Shown: positions 1-8,211, numbered from the stretch's first letter. The stretch: DNA of 15,263 nt from Phoronis ovalis (GCA_028565635.1 JAOXYB010028356.1:1-15263), one strand, 5' to 3'. Numbers and translations are program-made. The notes: a model not told the origin generated them from the letters alone.

Positions 1-153
1 AGAAATTAGATCATGTCCTTGGGTGGGGGGCTTATCACATCTACTGTTATTATGAACAATAGGCATTTCTTCAAAAAAATGAACTGTACACTTTGTCAAG
101 GAGATGTTTTTTAACAGAAATTCATCGTGCTCATCAAGAATCTCAGATGCCAT
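1..153 (-). other. Unrecognised open frame running off the left edge
   Basis: Reading the minus strand, a frame opens at an ATG at 153-151 and stays open for 51 codons to the edge of the window. An in-frame stop lies shortly upstream of the ATG. The start of the peptide reads MASEILDEHEFLLKN and the end is Cys/His/Pro-containing. It lies downstream of the DUF6589-type fragments on the same strand, so it could be a further piece of that gene, but I see no convincing match to the family. I see no clear splice acceptor. It may be chance. Confidence 0.2.
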
Positions 154-274
154 TTTCAAATTGGCATAAGGTCACAATTGATATAACAATGTTTGGGAAA
201 TTTTTGTAATGATTTAAATTACATGAATTTACTATAGAAGTGGATGGGAAAATCAAATGTGTCCTTAGACCAAT

Positions 275-309
275 GTATACTATATATACTATATATATAC
301 TATATATTA
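275..309. repeat. TA-rich microsatellite
   Basis: About 35 bases of alternating T and A with an occasional C (units such as TATAC and TATATAC). It abuts the end of the DUF6589-type fragment and supplies the stop codon that closes that frame, so it may have interrupted the coding sequence. Confidence 0.85.
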
Positions 310-491
310 ATAAGGGCAGACTGTGCACCCTTGAGTCTCTCAAACGTTAGATAATCCCCACAGCTGATGGTCTTAACAGGTTTTACCTGACTTTCGGAAT
401 TATGTCCAGGTGTGTATGGATACAGAAGTTGTAAAATTTCAATCATGTCATACCCTTTATTTTCGTTCTTATTTACAACTCCCATATGTAC
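300..491 (-). pseudogene. DUF6589-type protein fragment, downstream exon or relic
   Basis: The minus-strand frame reads from GTA at 491 to TAG at 302-300. It contains NKNENKGYDMIEILQ and, about 40 residues on, CGDYLTFERLKGAQSA. In DUF6589 proteins, a family of unknown biochemical function found mostly in repetitive, transposon-like genes, a stretch like KNENK-x2-DMI-x-IL is followed by GGDQLT-x-ER-x2-GAQ, so order and spacing agree. A splice acceptor (TTGATTTAG) directly precedes the fragment. Here the usual GGDQ is CGDY, and the coding sequence runs straight into a TA microsatellite that stops it. It continues the fragment at 1256-1858, with a possible intron between them. It is probably not functional. 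Confidence 0.7.
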
Positions 492-1255
492 CTAAATCAA
501 ACCAAAATTCAATAATAACATTTTATAAACCCGTAAATTAGTGAATATTATATCAAGAACCTCATAATAAAATTACAAATTTTAAGGTTACAATAACGAA
601 AATATTTGGTTGCTATATCTAACATGACTTGTGTAATGAAGGATTGACATATAGCCTACTTGCTAAACAATCCGCCTCTTAAATCAATCTAACAGTAATA
701 AAAAAAGTGGATCAAAAGGAAACAAACAGCAGAAAAGTGGCGGACTGTTAACCAATTTTGTGTTAATATATAATATCATATTAAAGAGAGAAACACATGT
801 GAAACTTCTGTTCAAATGAGGACCACTGTAACTGATAGCCTATCTACAAGCTAAATAAAGACTAATTATATCAGAATGTATACGTAAAACATAGCCACAT
901 GACAGTTTTACCCTTATTTCTTCACTTATAAATAAATAAACAAATAACTCATTTTGGGTGTTTGGTGTCTCTCCTTAGAATAGTGCCACTAAACTTTTAA
1001 TATTTAAATTTGACTAAATATCAGTTATAGCTTTAAAAACTTATAATTAAATATTATTTTAGACAATTTAAGGATAAAAATATTAGTTTAACAAATATTA
1101 AGACCAGATAAACTCTATTCATACTGAGCCCAGTCTACTCTTAATTTAACAAAATAATAGTAATCAGCAGAATTTAATTATCATATCTTGAAAGGCATTA
1201 GTCCCTGTTAAGAAATATACTTTAAAAAATGTTAAGCATAACAACTAAAACTTAC
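492..1255. other. AT-rich stretch between the two DUF6589 fragments
   Basis: No reading frame with family similarity is visible. On the minus strand the interval starts with a strong donor (GTAAGT, 1255-1250) and ends with a plausible acceptor (AG at 493-492), so it may be an old intron of the DUF6589-type gene. The phases on the two sides do not match as the sequence stands. Confidence 0.4.
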
Positions 1256-1858
1256 TTTTTTGTGTGCTTCTTAATTTCCTGATCATGCTCGTGAGGTATG
1301 TGTGCCTCTGTATATTTGTTCAGCCAGCTTAAACATGGTATTCTCTGAGACAATATATCTGCTATTATATGAACACATCCACGAATAGTTCATCATCTAA
1401 GGTACTAGGGACAAAGGCATCATAAGGAATGGATCTAATGTCACCAACAGGACCACTGTCAGGTAGCTGATGATTTGTAATTCTGCTTTCAAATGCCATA
1501 ATATGGTACATATGAATATCTTTGTTTTGGTTGTAAAATCGACATTGTCGTGGACAAAACGATACACAGGATAAGCATATGTTTGCAGCTCCCTGAGCTC
1601 TATCTTTGCCTTGAGCAGACTAGCTTGATTAACTGGTGAAATAGATGCCTCTTGCAATGAATCGATTTTTTCTAATATCTCACTTTCTGCCAGCACATTT
1701 TCTTCAATCTGTTGTTTCCACACCAGCAAATCTTTATCAAAATTCGCCCCGTAAGTCTCCAGATATCGATTAGTAGATTGATACGACATACAATCGTGCA
1801 GACTACTTAACAGTTTGAAGCCATATTTCTTCATACCTCCTTTCACTTTTGCCTCCAA
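1256..1858 (-). pseudogene. DUF6589-type protein, frameshifted upstream portion
   Basis: Three successive minus-strand frames carry parts of one DUF6589-like protein. The first (1858 to about 1540) begins near a Lys/Gly-rich segment and contains SYQSTNRYLETYGANFDKD, a Glu-rich helical stretch and then VHDNVDFTTKT, the counterpart of the family's (V)GDNVD motif. The second frame (about 1560-1400) continues with QNKDIHMYHIMAF, matching the family's QNKD-x-HMY segment. The third (about 1397-1256) gives IIADILSQRIPCL and IPHEHDQEIKKHTKK, and ends at a strong GTAAGT donor. The two frame changes, plus a one-base phase mismatch across the putative intron, make an intact product unlikely unless they are assembly indels. 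The role of DUF6589 is unknown. Because the family is repetitive, this is probably a mobile-element gene relic. Confidence 0.75.
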
Positions 1859-2049
1859 TTATGCTACTTACAATTACACAGATAATATCAAATAAAACAA
1901 GACTATGATTTATAACAGGAAGGAAATTGGTATTTAGTAGGGTAGATATGCTTTGCCATAAAATCAAATGACAAACCATAACAGAATTATACATCAAAAA
2001 ATGTGTGAGAGTAGCAGCAGAACTATCAATGGCACAAGGTTCAACAAGT
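1859..2049. other. Spacer between DUF6589 relic and transposase relic
   Basis: AT-rich, with no recognisable coding signal. I searched by eye for a terminal inverted repeat matching the other side of the transposase gene and did not find one. Confidence 0.4.
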
Positions 2050-4086
2050 TTACATTTCCTGGCTACCAAGCATATATAATGTTTCCTGACTGGAATTATC
2101 ATCACTTGAGTAATCAAACTCCTCATACGTTTCACAAGGTAATTCATCAAAGTTTTCTTCATTATCAATATCATCGACTGCAGATGTGTCCACAACTAAG
2201 CTGTCTTGCATTTCTTCCAGCTGCTCATCAGCCTCCCAATATCTATCTTCATTTTTTCTACAGTGGTTAATCACTTTTGCCCATACTTTTGGGGTGACCT
2301 TTTGATATCCCTTTGGTAAAATTTCTTTTGAAAGCTTGTCTAGGCTATAAGTGGGTTCTTCAGCACAATAATTCTTTATAATGCCCCACACTTTTTCTAT
2401 TGGTTGGAGTTCCGGGTGGTATGGAGGAGTGAATAAAATTTCGTGGGGAATTCCAAATTTGTGAAGCCCTTCTTTCTCAGCCATTTCTTCAATTATTGAT
2501 TTTGGTCTTTTCCATGTGTTCAGTACCAAGGTTTTTAACATCTTGCATGTATACTTTCCTTCTCTGTAAGTGCACTTTTCTTTTTGGAGAACATTATAGT
2601 AATCGCCAGGACAGTTTTCTTGCAAGTACTTGATGTGGATTATAAGTACCAGGAGGAAGGACTTTATGATATGAAGCATTATCAATTAGGAAGAGTGTTG
2701 GTTCGGTCCAATACGGCATAATGCATCGTTGAAAATAATTCACATAAATGGGTGAGTTGAAGTTGTCATGGTAGTCACCACTACCTTTCTGCGCTTTCCA
2801 GATGTGAACTGAACCTGTTCCACTGGTAAAACCAGCACCCAGTAACTCAGAGGGCTCAGACATGATATTTATGTTTCTTGAGTAGTCTTCTATTGACCAT
2901 CCATCCCAACCATCAAAACTTCCAACTCCAGTCAAAATCAATCTTGCACCCAGACCAGAGGGTTTGTTACAAACTGTGCCTTCATCTAATAAGTAAAGTG
3001 CACCTGTTCTTGAGTGATTCTTGTTAATGTAGCTTTCGCCACTAAATCTCTCTTTCAAACCAAGACCACCACTATTTTTGTAGACCGGTGGAGTATCTGG
3101 AGTTTTCGAATCAACTACTTGCCAGTTTTCTTGAGTATTTGGACCATTTTGGTTTATCAGTGTAGGTGCCCATGGTTGCAAGCAAAGCACAGTTGCTTCT
3201 AACCCTCTTCAGAAAATCACGTTTCTGTTGTACAACTTCAGGCTTGTCTTTAAGGGCATCGATTCTTTTTAAATCACCATAGGATATACCAAGCCGTGGC
3301 AGCATACGCAATAACGAATTTCTTTTGATGTAAATAGGGCCGGGAGATGCAGTTATGTCCATACTTATTTCATCATCCTGTATGATATCGCCTTCGGGTG
3401 GTAAGGAGGATAAAAAATAGATAAAATGTCTACTTGTTGGCATCAAGCCATGCAGGTTACGTTGCTGTATGAACTGTCGTATAATTGGTATGTATGACTC
3501 GGGAAGAACAGATTTGGAGCCTCTGCCTCGTTTCTTGTTCTTTGGATCAGGCAAAAGTTCACCATGACCTGTTTCTATCAAATGCTGCCTCCTCGCAATT
3601 ACGTCTTGTACTGTTCTTTTGCCAAATCCAAGGAGTATCGATACAGCTTCGTATCTTTTTCCAACACAATCAACTCTTTTAGGTAATTTAATTACATTTT
3701 CAAACACTTTGCATATATACTCTATATCAGTCTGTGTTAAGCTGCAGCCTTGCCGGGTTTCAATTGATGGAGCAAATCCACATATTTCTTCGTTGACAAG
3801 TAACCTTTTCTTCCCTTTATTTGATAACTGTTCCTTTTTAGCTGTCTTTCGTGTGTTTAGCAACAGCTAGGGATCTCATGTAATTGGATGGACATGTAGA
3901 TGAAGAACTTGGAAGACCATGTTGCAGAGAAACCGAAGACGGCAACAGTGGGCTAACAGTAAAGAGAGAGGTAGAGGTAGAAATTACAGCACTTGCTTGC
4001 TGGGAAGAATTTGCACTGGTAGACAAGCTTGACAATAGTGGGCTTTTATAAGATGAGAATGATGAGAAATAACTGTGCTCCCTTTC
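2050..4086 (-). pseudogene. Degenerate long-spacer DDE transposase, IS630/Tc1/mariner group
   Basis: Four overlapping minus-strand frames make one transposase-like protein of about 680 residues: 4086-3838, about 3863-3111, about 3190-2594 and about 2685-2050. In order they show a Ser-rich N-terminus, a basic segment, a helix-turn-helix-like stretch (ILLGFGKRTVQDVI, near 3650-3600), a linker, a candidate first catalytic Asp (YTD, codon 3158-3156), a second Asp in LFLIDNASYHK (codon 2683-2681), and the Glu of PPYHPELQPIEKVWG (codon 2397-2395). The tail is acidic. DNASYH and the HPELQPIE(K)VW block are typical of DDE_3/Tc1-mariner transposases, which cut and paste DNA. The Asp-Glu spacing is about 95 residues, much longer than the usual 34-41. 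Three frame breaks, one just after the first Asp, make it inactive as written. A good acceptor (TTTATTTTCAG) precedes 4086. I found no flanking terminal inverted repeats. Confidence 0.85.
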
Positions 4087-4121
4087 CTGAAAATAAACAA
4101 CAACATTCAATAAAATAAAAT

Positions 4122-4269
4122 TTAACTTTTATCAGTCTGGAATTATATACACATTAAAATGCATATTATTTGGCATGCTTCTGTTTTAAAAGTCCATTTT
4201 TTCATTATTAAAACTCACCAACGTATGAGAAACTTATGTGTAACAACTCTCAGACTGATAAATAGTTAA
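4122..4269. mobile_element. Small TTAA-flanked inverted-repeat element (MITE candidate)
   Basis: TTAA occurs at 4122-4125 and 4266-4269. Directly inside are inverted arms of 14 and 15 bases (4126-4139 and 4251-4265) that agree except for one extra base; the inner 12 bases are perfectly complementary. The interior of about 110 bp has no coding capacity. TTAA duplications with short terminal inverted repeats are the hallmark of piggyBac-type non-autonomous elements. In AT-rich DNA the TTAA could be chance, but the inverted arms are harder to dismiss. Confidence 0.5.
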
Positions 4270-5114
4270 TAATTACAATAATCACTTTAACAGGTTAATT
4301 TACATATAAAAACTTTGTATCTTTTAAATAAATTCAATTGAAATTGTTACCTCATAGCCATATCTTATTGATATAAACAAATAAAAACAACAGAAAAGTT
4401 AAAGTTATATACATAATGTATACTAACAGTTAAAACTACCTGTTTTCTTGAGTGATTTCCAGATATGTGAACAGTAAAAATACTTACAAAAGAAATAACC
4501 GGAAAAAAAGTAATGAACAGATACAAACCTGCTAAGAATTAATTCCTACCTGCTACTTTCATTATCAGCATTAGTTTGGTGTAAAATTCAAGTGTATATC
4601 ACAACCCAAGACAAGTACCAAATCTTTTTTGCTGGTGAATTCCACTGACAACTGTCACATTCATGATCATAATTTAGTAAACTGATTGCAAATGTCTTTG
4701 CATACAGAACATTCATCAGCTGGAGGTGGACACTACACATCATGGAAACTTATAACAGTGTCAAGTTATATCGTATATGCATGACTGCATACCATAATTG
4801 TATAAACAAGTAAATGGTTTCAAACTCTCAGCTTCAAGTTTTAATTGAATTATGTTGACATTTCTACTTGTTTGTTCTCTATAACCACTGTATGTTGTAC
4901 TTACCATGTTAATTGAAATCAGAGGAAGTTTGAAAAAAAAACCAACAGCAATAAAATTAACTTTTAAAAATTTAACATGTTATTGTAACTAAACAAGAAT
5001 AAATAACAAGGAATTTCACGCAAAAGTTCACATAAAGTGGTGATTTAGACTTCAGACATCACTGTCACTAAGGTCCATGATTACTTTAGCTGTGCTAAAT
5101 AAACAACAATAAAT
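4270..5114. other. AT-rich non-coding stretch, possible intron
   Basis: No coding frame or RNA gene is visible. If the candidate first exon at 5464-5481 and the acceptor at 4087-4088 belong together, this lies inside their intron. Confidence 0.4.
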
Positions 5115-5246
5115 GTGGTGAGTGTGAGATCGTTTCCGCCTACATATATCTTACATCTGGAAAATCCCAGGTCGTTCATATTAAATTTTCAACCTGAATA
5201 CAATAATCATTATCCTGTTTTCGTCTCCTTGTATCGCATGAGTCCT

Positions 5247-5351
5247 ATGGTACGTCTTGTAAACAATTGCAAGTTCGGACGTTTGATAAAGGCGAAGCAG
5301 CCAGGGGAGGACTTAATTTATAACTTAAAGCTAAAGCCAAAGGGTGAAAGG
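5247..5351 (+). CDS. Candidate plus-strand coding exon, unrecognised
   Basis: An open frame runs from an ATG at 5247 (MVRLVNNCKFGRL...) through a Lys-rich segment to a good donor (GAAAGG|GTAAGA) at 5352, giving 35 codons in phase 0. The frame is open further upstream, to about 5115, so the true start is uncertain. The segment has a balanced, protein-like composition and is GC-richer than its surroundings. It could splice in phase to the plus-strand exon candidate at 6487. I recognise no domain. It would lie within the proposed intron of the opposite-strand transposase gene, which slightly weakens both models. Confidence 0.25.
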
Positions 5352-5463
5352 GTAAGATTAACTATTTAAGCCGATCGACAATTCATATTATTATTTCCTT
5401 TACATTTATCATAAGAACGACCTTGGCATCTTTACACAAAGATATCTAGACCATGCTACTTAC

Positions 5464-5481
5464 AAGTTTCACACTCACCAT
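5464..5481 (-). CDS. Candidate first coding exon for the transposase-like gene
   Basis: On the minus strand an ATG at 5481-5479 is followed directly by a strong donor (GTGAGT, 5478-5473), and six codons on (MVSVKL) by a second strong donor (GTAAGT, 5463-5458). Either leaves phase 0, which fits the phase-0 acceptor before 4086. Upstream lie GC-richer sequence and a CCAAT box. This is a structural inference; no transcript is visible. Confidence 0.3.
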
Positions 5482-5519
5482 TCTGAACTTTACGAACTTT
5501 CTCTTTATGAAGCAATTGA

Positions 5520-5610
5520 AGAACGAGGAACTGTAATCAGGCACCGGCAATATGGCTGCGCCCAGTCGTACGCACAAAGCGAAATAGCGTGATCTGATTG
5601 GCTAATGACC
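5520..5610 (-). promoter_or_regulatory. CCAAT-box promoter candidate reading leftward
   Basis: The minus strand carries GCCAATCAGA (CCAAT core 5597-5601). Some 50-60 bases downstream is a GC-rich patch with a YY1-like site (plus strand CAATATGGCTGCG, near 5549-5561). CCAAT boxes typically lie 60-100 bases before the start of transcription, which would place that start near the candidate first exon. Confidence 0.4.
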
Positions 5611-5639
5611 AAAAGCTTATGGCAAGTTTGTACGTTTTT

Positions 5640-5945
5640 AGGGAATTCCCGCATATTTGTTAGAATATTAGTAATTTTGCGACCAAATTAAAAAATCTAC
5701 TCGCATAAAATTAAAATATGATTAGGTAAACAAAAACATATTTTACTAAGAACACAGCAAAAAAATCGCCTGTTGAAATAAAAAAACCCTTAAAAATAGG
5801 TCAAAATGGCATGTTTTCGCGTTTAACTTAAAAAATTCGAAGCATTTTTTTCCAAACTAGATACGAATTTAAAATCATTATTTTATACAAGTTCTGGCCA
5901 AATTTCATAAAAATGCTATTTTCGGTGTGGATTTTCATGCGAGGC
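5640..5945. other. AT-rich stretch without visible features
   Basis: Homopolymer-rich A/T sequence. I see no gene or structured repeat. Confidence 0.4.
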
Positions 5946-5949
5946 GAAT

Positions 5950-6030
5950 TTTACTTCCGGTTTCCCCAACTAGGAAATGATGACGTCACTTAGCGTCTGG
6001 TCTGGTCCGGTCCGCGAGCGGGGTTTCCCT
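5950..6030 (+). promoter_or_regulatory. GC-rich patch with ETS-like and CRE-like sites
   Basis: ACTTCCGG (5953-5960) matches the ETS-factor consensus. TGACGTCA (5981-5988) is a perfect palindromic CRE. Next comes a C/G-rich run containing TCTGGTCTGGTCCGGTCC. This contrasts with the roughly 30% GC of the neighbourhood and resembles a TATA-less promoter core, most simply for rightward transcription towards 6487, although both sites can work in either orientation. Confidence 0.4.
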
Positions 6031-6220
6031 CAAGCAAGATAACACATGCAGTATTAGGTTGGTTTATATTATAGTTTTATTGAATTATATTAAAAAAGGG
6101 TTGTGCATAGGAACTCTTCCCAGATCTCTAGACCCTAGTTGCCGCTAGTGATTCTGCATGGTTTTGACATTGTCCCTGTGTATAAAGCTCTTCAAACTAC
6201 CCTCAATTTTCTGCAACATC

Positions 6221-6267
6221 GGAAGTAATATCTTATAAATATATGGAAGTAATATCTTATAAATATA
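6221..6267. repeat. Two tandem copies of a 24-base unit
   Basis: GGAAGTAATATCTTATAAAT plus ATAT occurs at 6221-6244. The same unit, with its last base differing, follows immediately at 6245. It is a recent local duplication of no evident function. Confidence 0.85.
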
Positions 6268-6486
6268 CGTTGTATAGGACGTCTCTTTTTAAGTACGACG
6301 CCCCTTTCTGCAGAATATCTGCATTGTCTATGTTTTTGTTTTTAGTGTTGCCTTTTTCAGCCAGATATACCAGAAGAATTAAATTAGCAAAAATTGTTTG
6401 GCAGAAAATGTATATTTTATTAAATTGTTTAATGTAAATGTAATGAGTCATTCAAACAAGACTGATGCTTTATTTTTGTTTTGCAG

Positions 6487-6627
6487 TCATTGAAACATTT
6501 TCGAAAATATCAAAGAAATGTGGACAGAAATTCCAAAAACCAGAAAAGGAAAAAGCAGTCAGTAAATATTGTTATATTTATAATTCTACCAAAGGTTTCA
6601 TTTTGTGGAGTTGTGCATAAAAATTAA
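6487..6627 (+). CDS. Candidate terminal exon, Lys/Arg-rich, unrecognised
   Basis: A strong acceptor (long T-rich tract ending TTTTGCAG at 6486) opens a phase-0 frame of 46 codons ending at TAA 6625-6627. The first 25 residues are strongly basic (SLKHFRKYQRNVDRN, then KNQKRKKQ). AATAAA follows at 6641-6646. Acceptor, open frame and nearby polyadenylation signal together suggest a last exon. The second half of the frame is hydrophobic and may not be real: a donor-like GTAAAT after the basic part (near 6568) could end an internal exon instead. No domain is recognised. Confidence 0.3.
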   Translation, partial: SLKHFRKYQRNVDRNSKNQKRKKQSVNIVIFIILPKVSFCGVVHKN

Positions 6628-6640
6628 TTTGCAACAGCTA

Positions 6641-6646
6641 AATAAA
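6641..6646 (+). terminator. Polyadenylation signal AATAAA
   Basis: AATAAA lies 14 bases after the stop of the candidate plus-strand terminal exon. AATAAA is frequent in AT-rich DNA and further copies follow before 6840, so on its own it is weak. Confidence 0.3.
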
Positions 6647-6649
6647 GTG

Positions 6650-7150
6650 ACTACTGTATTCAATGACTGGGGCAAACGTTAATGTTCTTGTACTGTAAAT
6701 AAATTTTCTGATCAATGTGGTGTGGAAAAACTTCATTTGCAAGTTTCTATGACCAAGACAATTGTTATAAGTTGGCATGAGGTAATGTTTATGTTAATAA
6801 ATAACAACTAAATATTGTATTTGTAATACTTTAATTTATTGCAAACAATTCATTGAAGCACATTAATTTACTGCTTACAAATATAATATTGTTACAATAT
6901 TAACGATACAACAATATTTTGCCATCTATATAATTAAGTCTCTTTGAAGATATGTATTCCTCATTGACATTCATTTTATCTACAAAACATAATAGGCAGC
7001 AGTACTAGTTCTCTAATATTTTAACACAAGGTATATATTTTATTGCTGTATCATTTGTAAGTCTGTCATATACTGTTTCCCCATTAAAATGTGCTGGTTG
7101 TCTAAATATATACTGTTTTTGTTTTTTTAAAAATCTTGTTTGCTACACAT
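6650..7150. other. AT-rich region between convergent exon candidates
   Basis: No coding frame is visible. It contains several AATAAA/TTTATT hexamers on both strands, as expected where two genes end facing each other. Confidence 0.35.
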
Positions 7151-7154
7151 CATA

Positions 7155-7160
7155 TTTATT
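7155..7160 (-). terminator. Polyadenylation signal for the 7175-7402 exon
   Basis: TTTATT on the plus strand is AATAAA on the minus strand, placed 14 bases after the stop codon of the candidate terminal exon. Confidence 0.35.
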
Positions 7161-7174
7161 TACAATATCAGATT

Positions 7175-7402
7175 TTACAAAATTGTACAAAACATTGGTT
7201 TCAACTTCATATCTGCACATAGACCAAAGGTTGTTATGTTCAATTTGTCACTTTTTAGCCAAAAATGTGTAACTATATGATTGTACACTATTGAGTAAGA
7301 CTTTGAACTGTAAATATCTTGTACTAATATTCTGTATTTCCAATTTAAACTGTCATCCAACAAATAATCCTCAATAATGTCTCTGATGCAGTAGTACATT
7401 TT
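7175..7402 (-). CDS. Candidate terminal exon of an unrecognised minus-strand gene
   Basis: The minus-strand frame from 7402 (after acceptor CATCATGTAG) to the stop at 7175 encodes 75 residues. It starts KMYYCIRDIIEDYLLDD and continues with a mixed, non-repetitive composition (Trp, Cys and His present), unlike random AT-rich translation. The acceptor phase is 0 and fits the phase-0 end of the exon candidate at 7844-7883. A polyadenylation signal follows the stop. I do not recognise the domain. The polypyrimidine tract is poor. An alternative is an uninterrupted small frame with no gene. Confidence 0.4.
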   Translation of the reverse strand, partial: KMYYCIRDIIEDYLLDDSLNWKYRILVQDIYSSKSYSIVYNHIVTHFWLKSDKLNITTFGLCADMKLKPMFCTIL

Positions 7403-7843
7403 CTACATGATGTAAATTTGTTTATGATACATGAATCTCACTGGTCTTTGTATCTGAGTCTATTGTCTGGTTTAATTTTAACTATATTACTGAAACTTAA
7501 TTCTGGGATAACTGACATATGTTTAACTTAACCATTTTTAAAATAAAATATATTAAAATATAAGTTATATTTCTCACATTACATCTTTATTATGCCACAA
7601 GACAAAAGGCATATCAATTATCCCACTTTATCACACATTTCTACTATTGTCCATAAACCAGCACAACTATAGAGTTTAGGTAATCTACAAAAAATATAAA
7701 ATGAAATATAAAATTTGTGCAGAGCATATAACTACATGTACACAATTAAAAAAGATAATCATTTCATTGGCAATCTGTACAATATTTTTACTGCTTGAAT
7801 TAGCAACACAATTTGGACTTGTCTCAAGTATTAAAAAACTAAC

Positions 7844-7883
7844 CTGACAGTATACAAAGGCTTCAAACAGATCTTCTAATCTT
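7844..7883 (-). CDS. Candidate internal exon (40 bases), same unrecognised gene
   Basis: The minus strand reads ...TTGAG|exon|GTTAGT. The exon ends ...TGTCAG before the donor, a good CAG|GT match, and encodes RLEDLFEAFVYCQ. Its first base completes a codon begun by the exon candidate at 8041-8070, and its last codon is whole, fitting the phase-0 acceptor at 7402. The joined peptide is leucine/acidic-rich and helix-like. The acceptor side is weak. Confidence 0.35.
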
Positions 7884-8040
7884 CTCAACAAATGTAAAAT
7901 TATATTTTTTTAATTAGTAGAAATAAATTAAATATAGGTCATGTTGACGTTATAGTGTTTTTAACATCGCAACAGGAATAGTTGCATCAATGTGCTTGTT
8001 GATTTTGGAACTTGCACTTTTTCAAGGGGATTTAGTTTAC

Positions 8041-8070
8041 GTATGCATATATGGAATGGTGATTTTATAG
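8041..8070 (-). CDS. Candidate 30-base micro-exon, same unrecognised gene
   Basis: A strong acceptor (TTACTTTCTCAG) and a weaker donor (GCATAC|GTAAAC) bound 30 bases encoding YKITIPYMH, with one leading base and two trailing bases. The trailing two bases join the first base of the 7844-7883 exon to keep the frame. The remaining upstream exons are not identified. The exon is very short, so chance is a real possibility. Confidence 0.25.
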
Positions 8071-8211
8071 CTGAGAAAGTAACATAAATAATGCTTTAGA
8101 TTCACAACGTTTGATTCATTTCTGTAAACACTAATAAAACATTTAAATATACTTTTGAATCTATATGCAGTTAATATGTAAATTCATCTACGATACCTCT
8201 TTTAATAGTAG

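Noticed and set aside
143-343. 66-residue minus-strand open frame
   Set aside because: Largely a translation of AT-rich and TA-repeat sequence, Ile/Tyr/Val-rich; no coding signal.
1803-2195. Minus-strand frame overlapping both the DUF6589 relic and the transposase tail
   Set aside because: It is a shadow in another frame of the better-supported DUF6589 and transposase sequences.
1968-2270. 100-residue plus-strand frame
   Set aside because: Antisense shadow of the transposase C-terminus.
3485-3870. Plus-strand frames opposite the transposase N-terminal half
   Set aside because: Antisense shadows; the minus strand carries the family motifs.
1861-5465. Shared 13-mer ATGCTACTTACAA at 1861 and 5453 as possible element ends
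   Set aside because: Same orientation, no extension beyond 13 bases, and about one or two such matches are expected by chance in a window this size.
5108-5490. Similar MVSV-encoding sequence on opposite strands (5115 plus, 5481 minus)
   Set aside because: Only about 15 bases agree, around a common donor-like GTGAGT; too short to call an inverted repeat.
6243-6451. Open frames on both strands over the same DNA
   Set aside because: Biased composition, no splice or start context; they cover an AT-rich tandem duplication.
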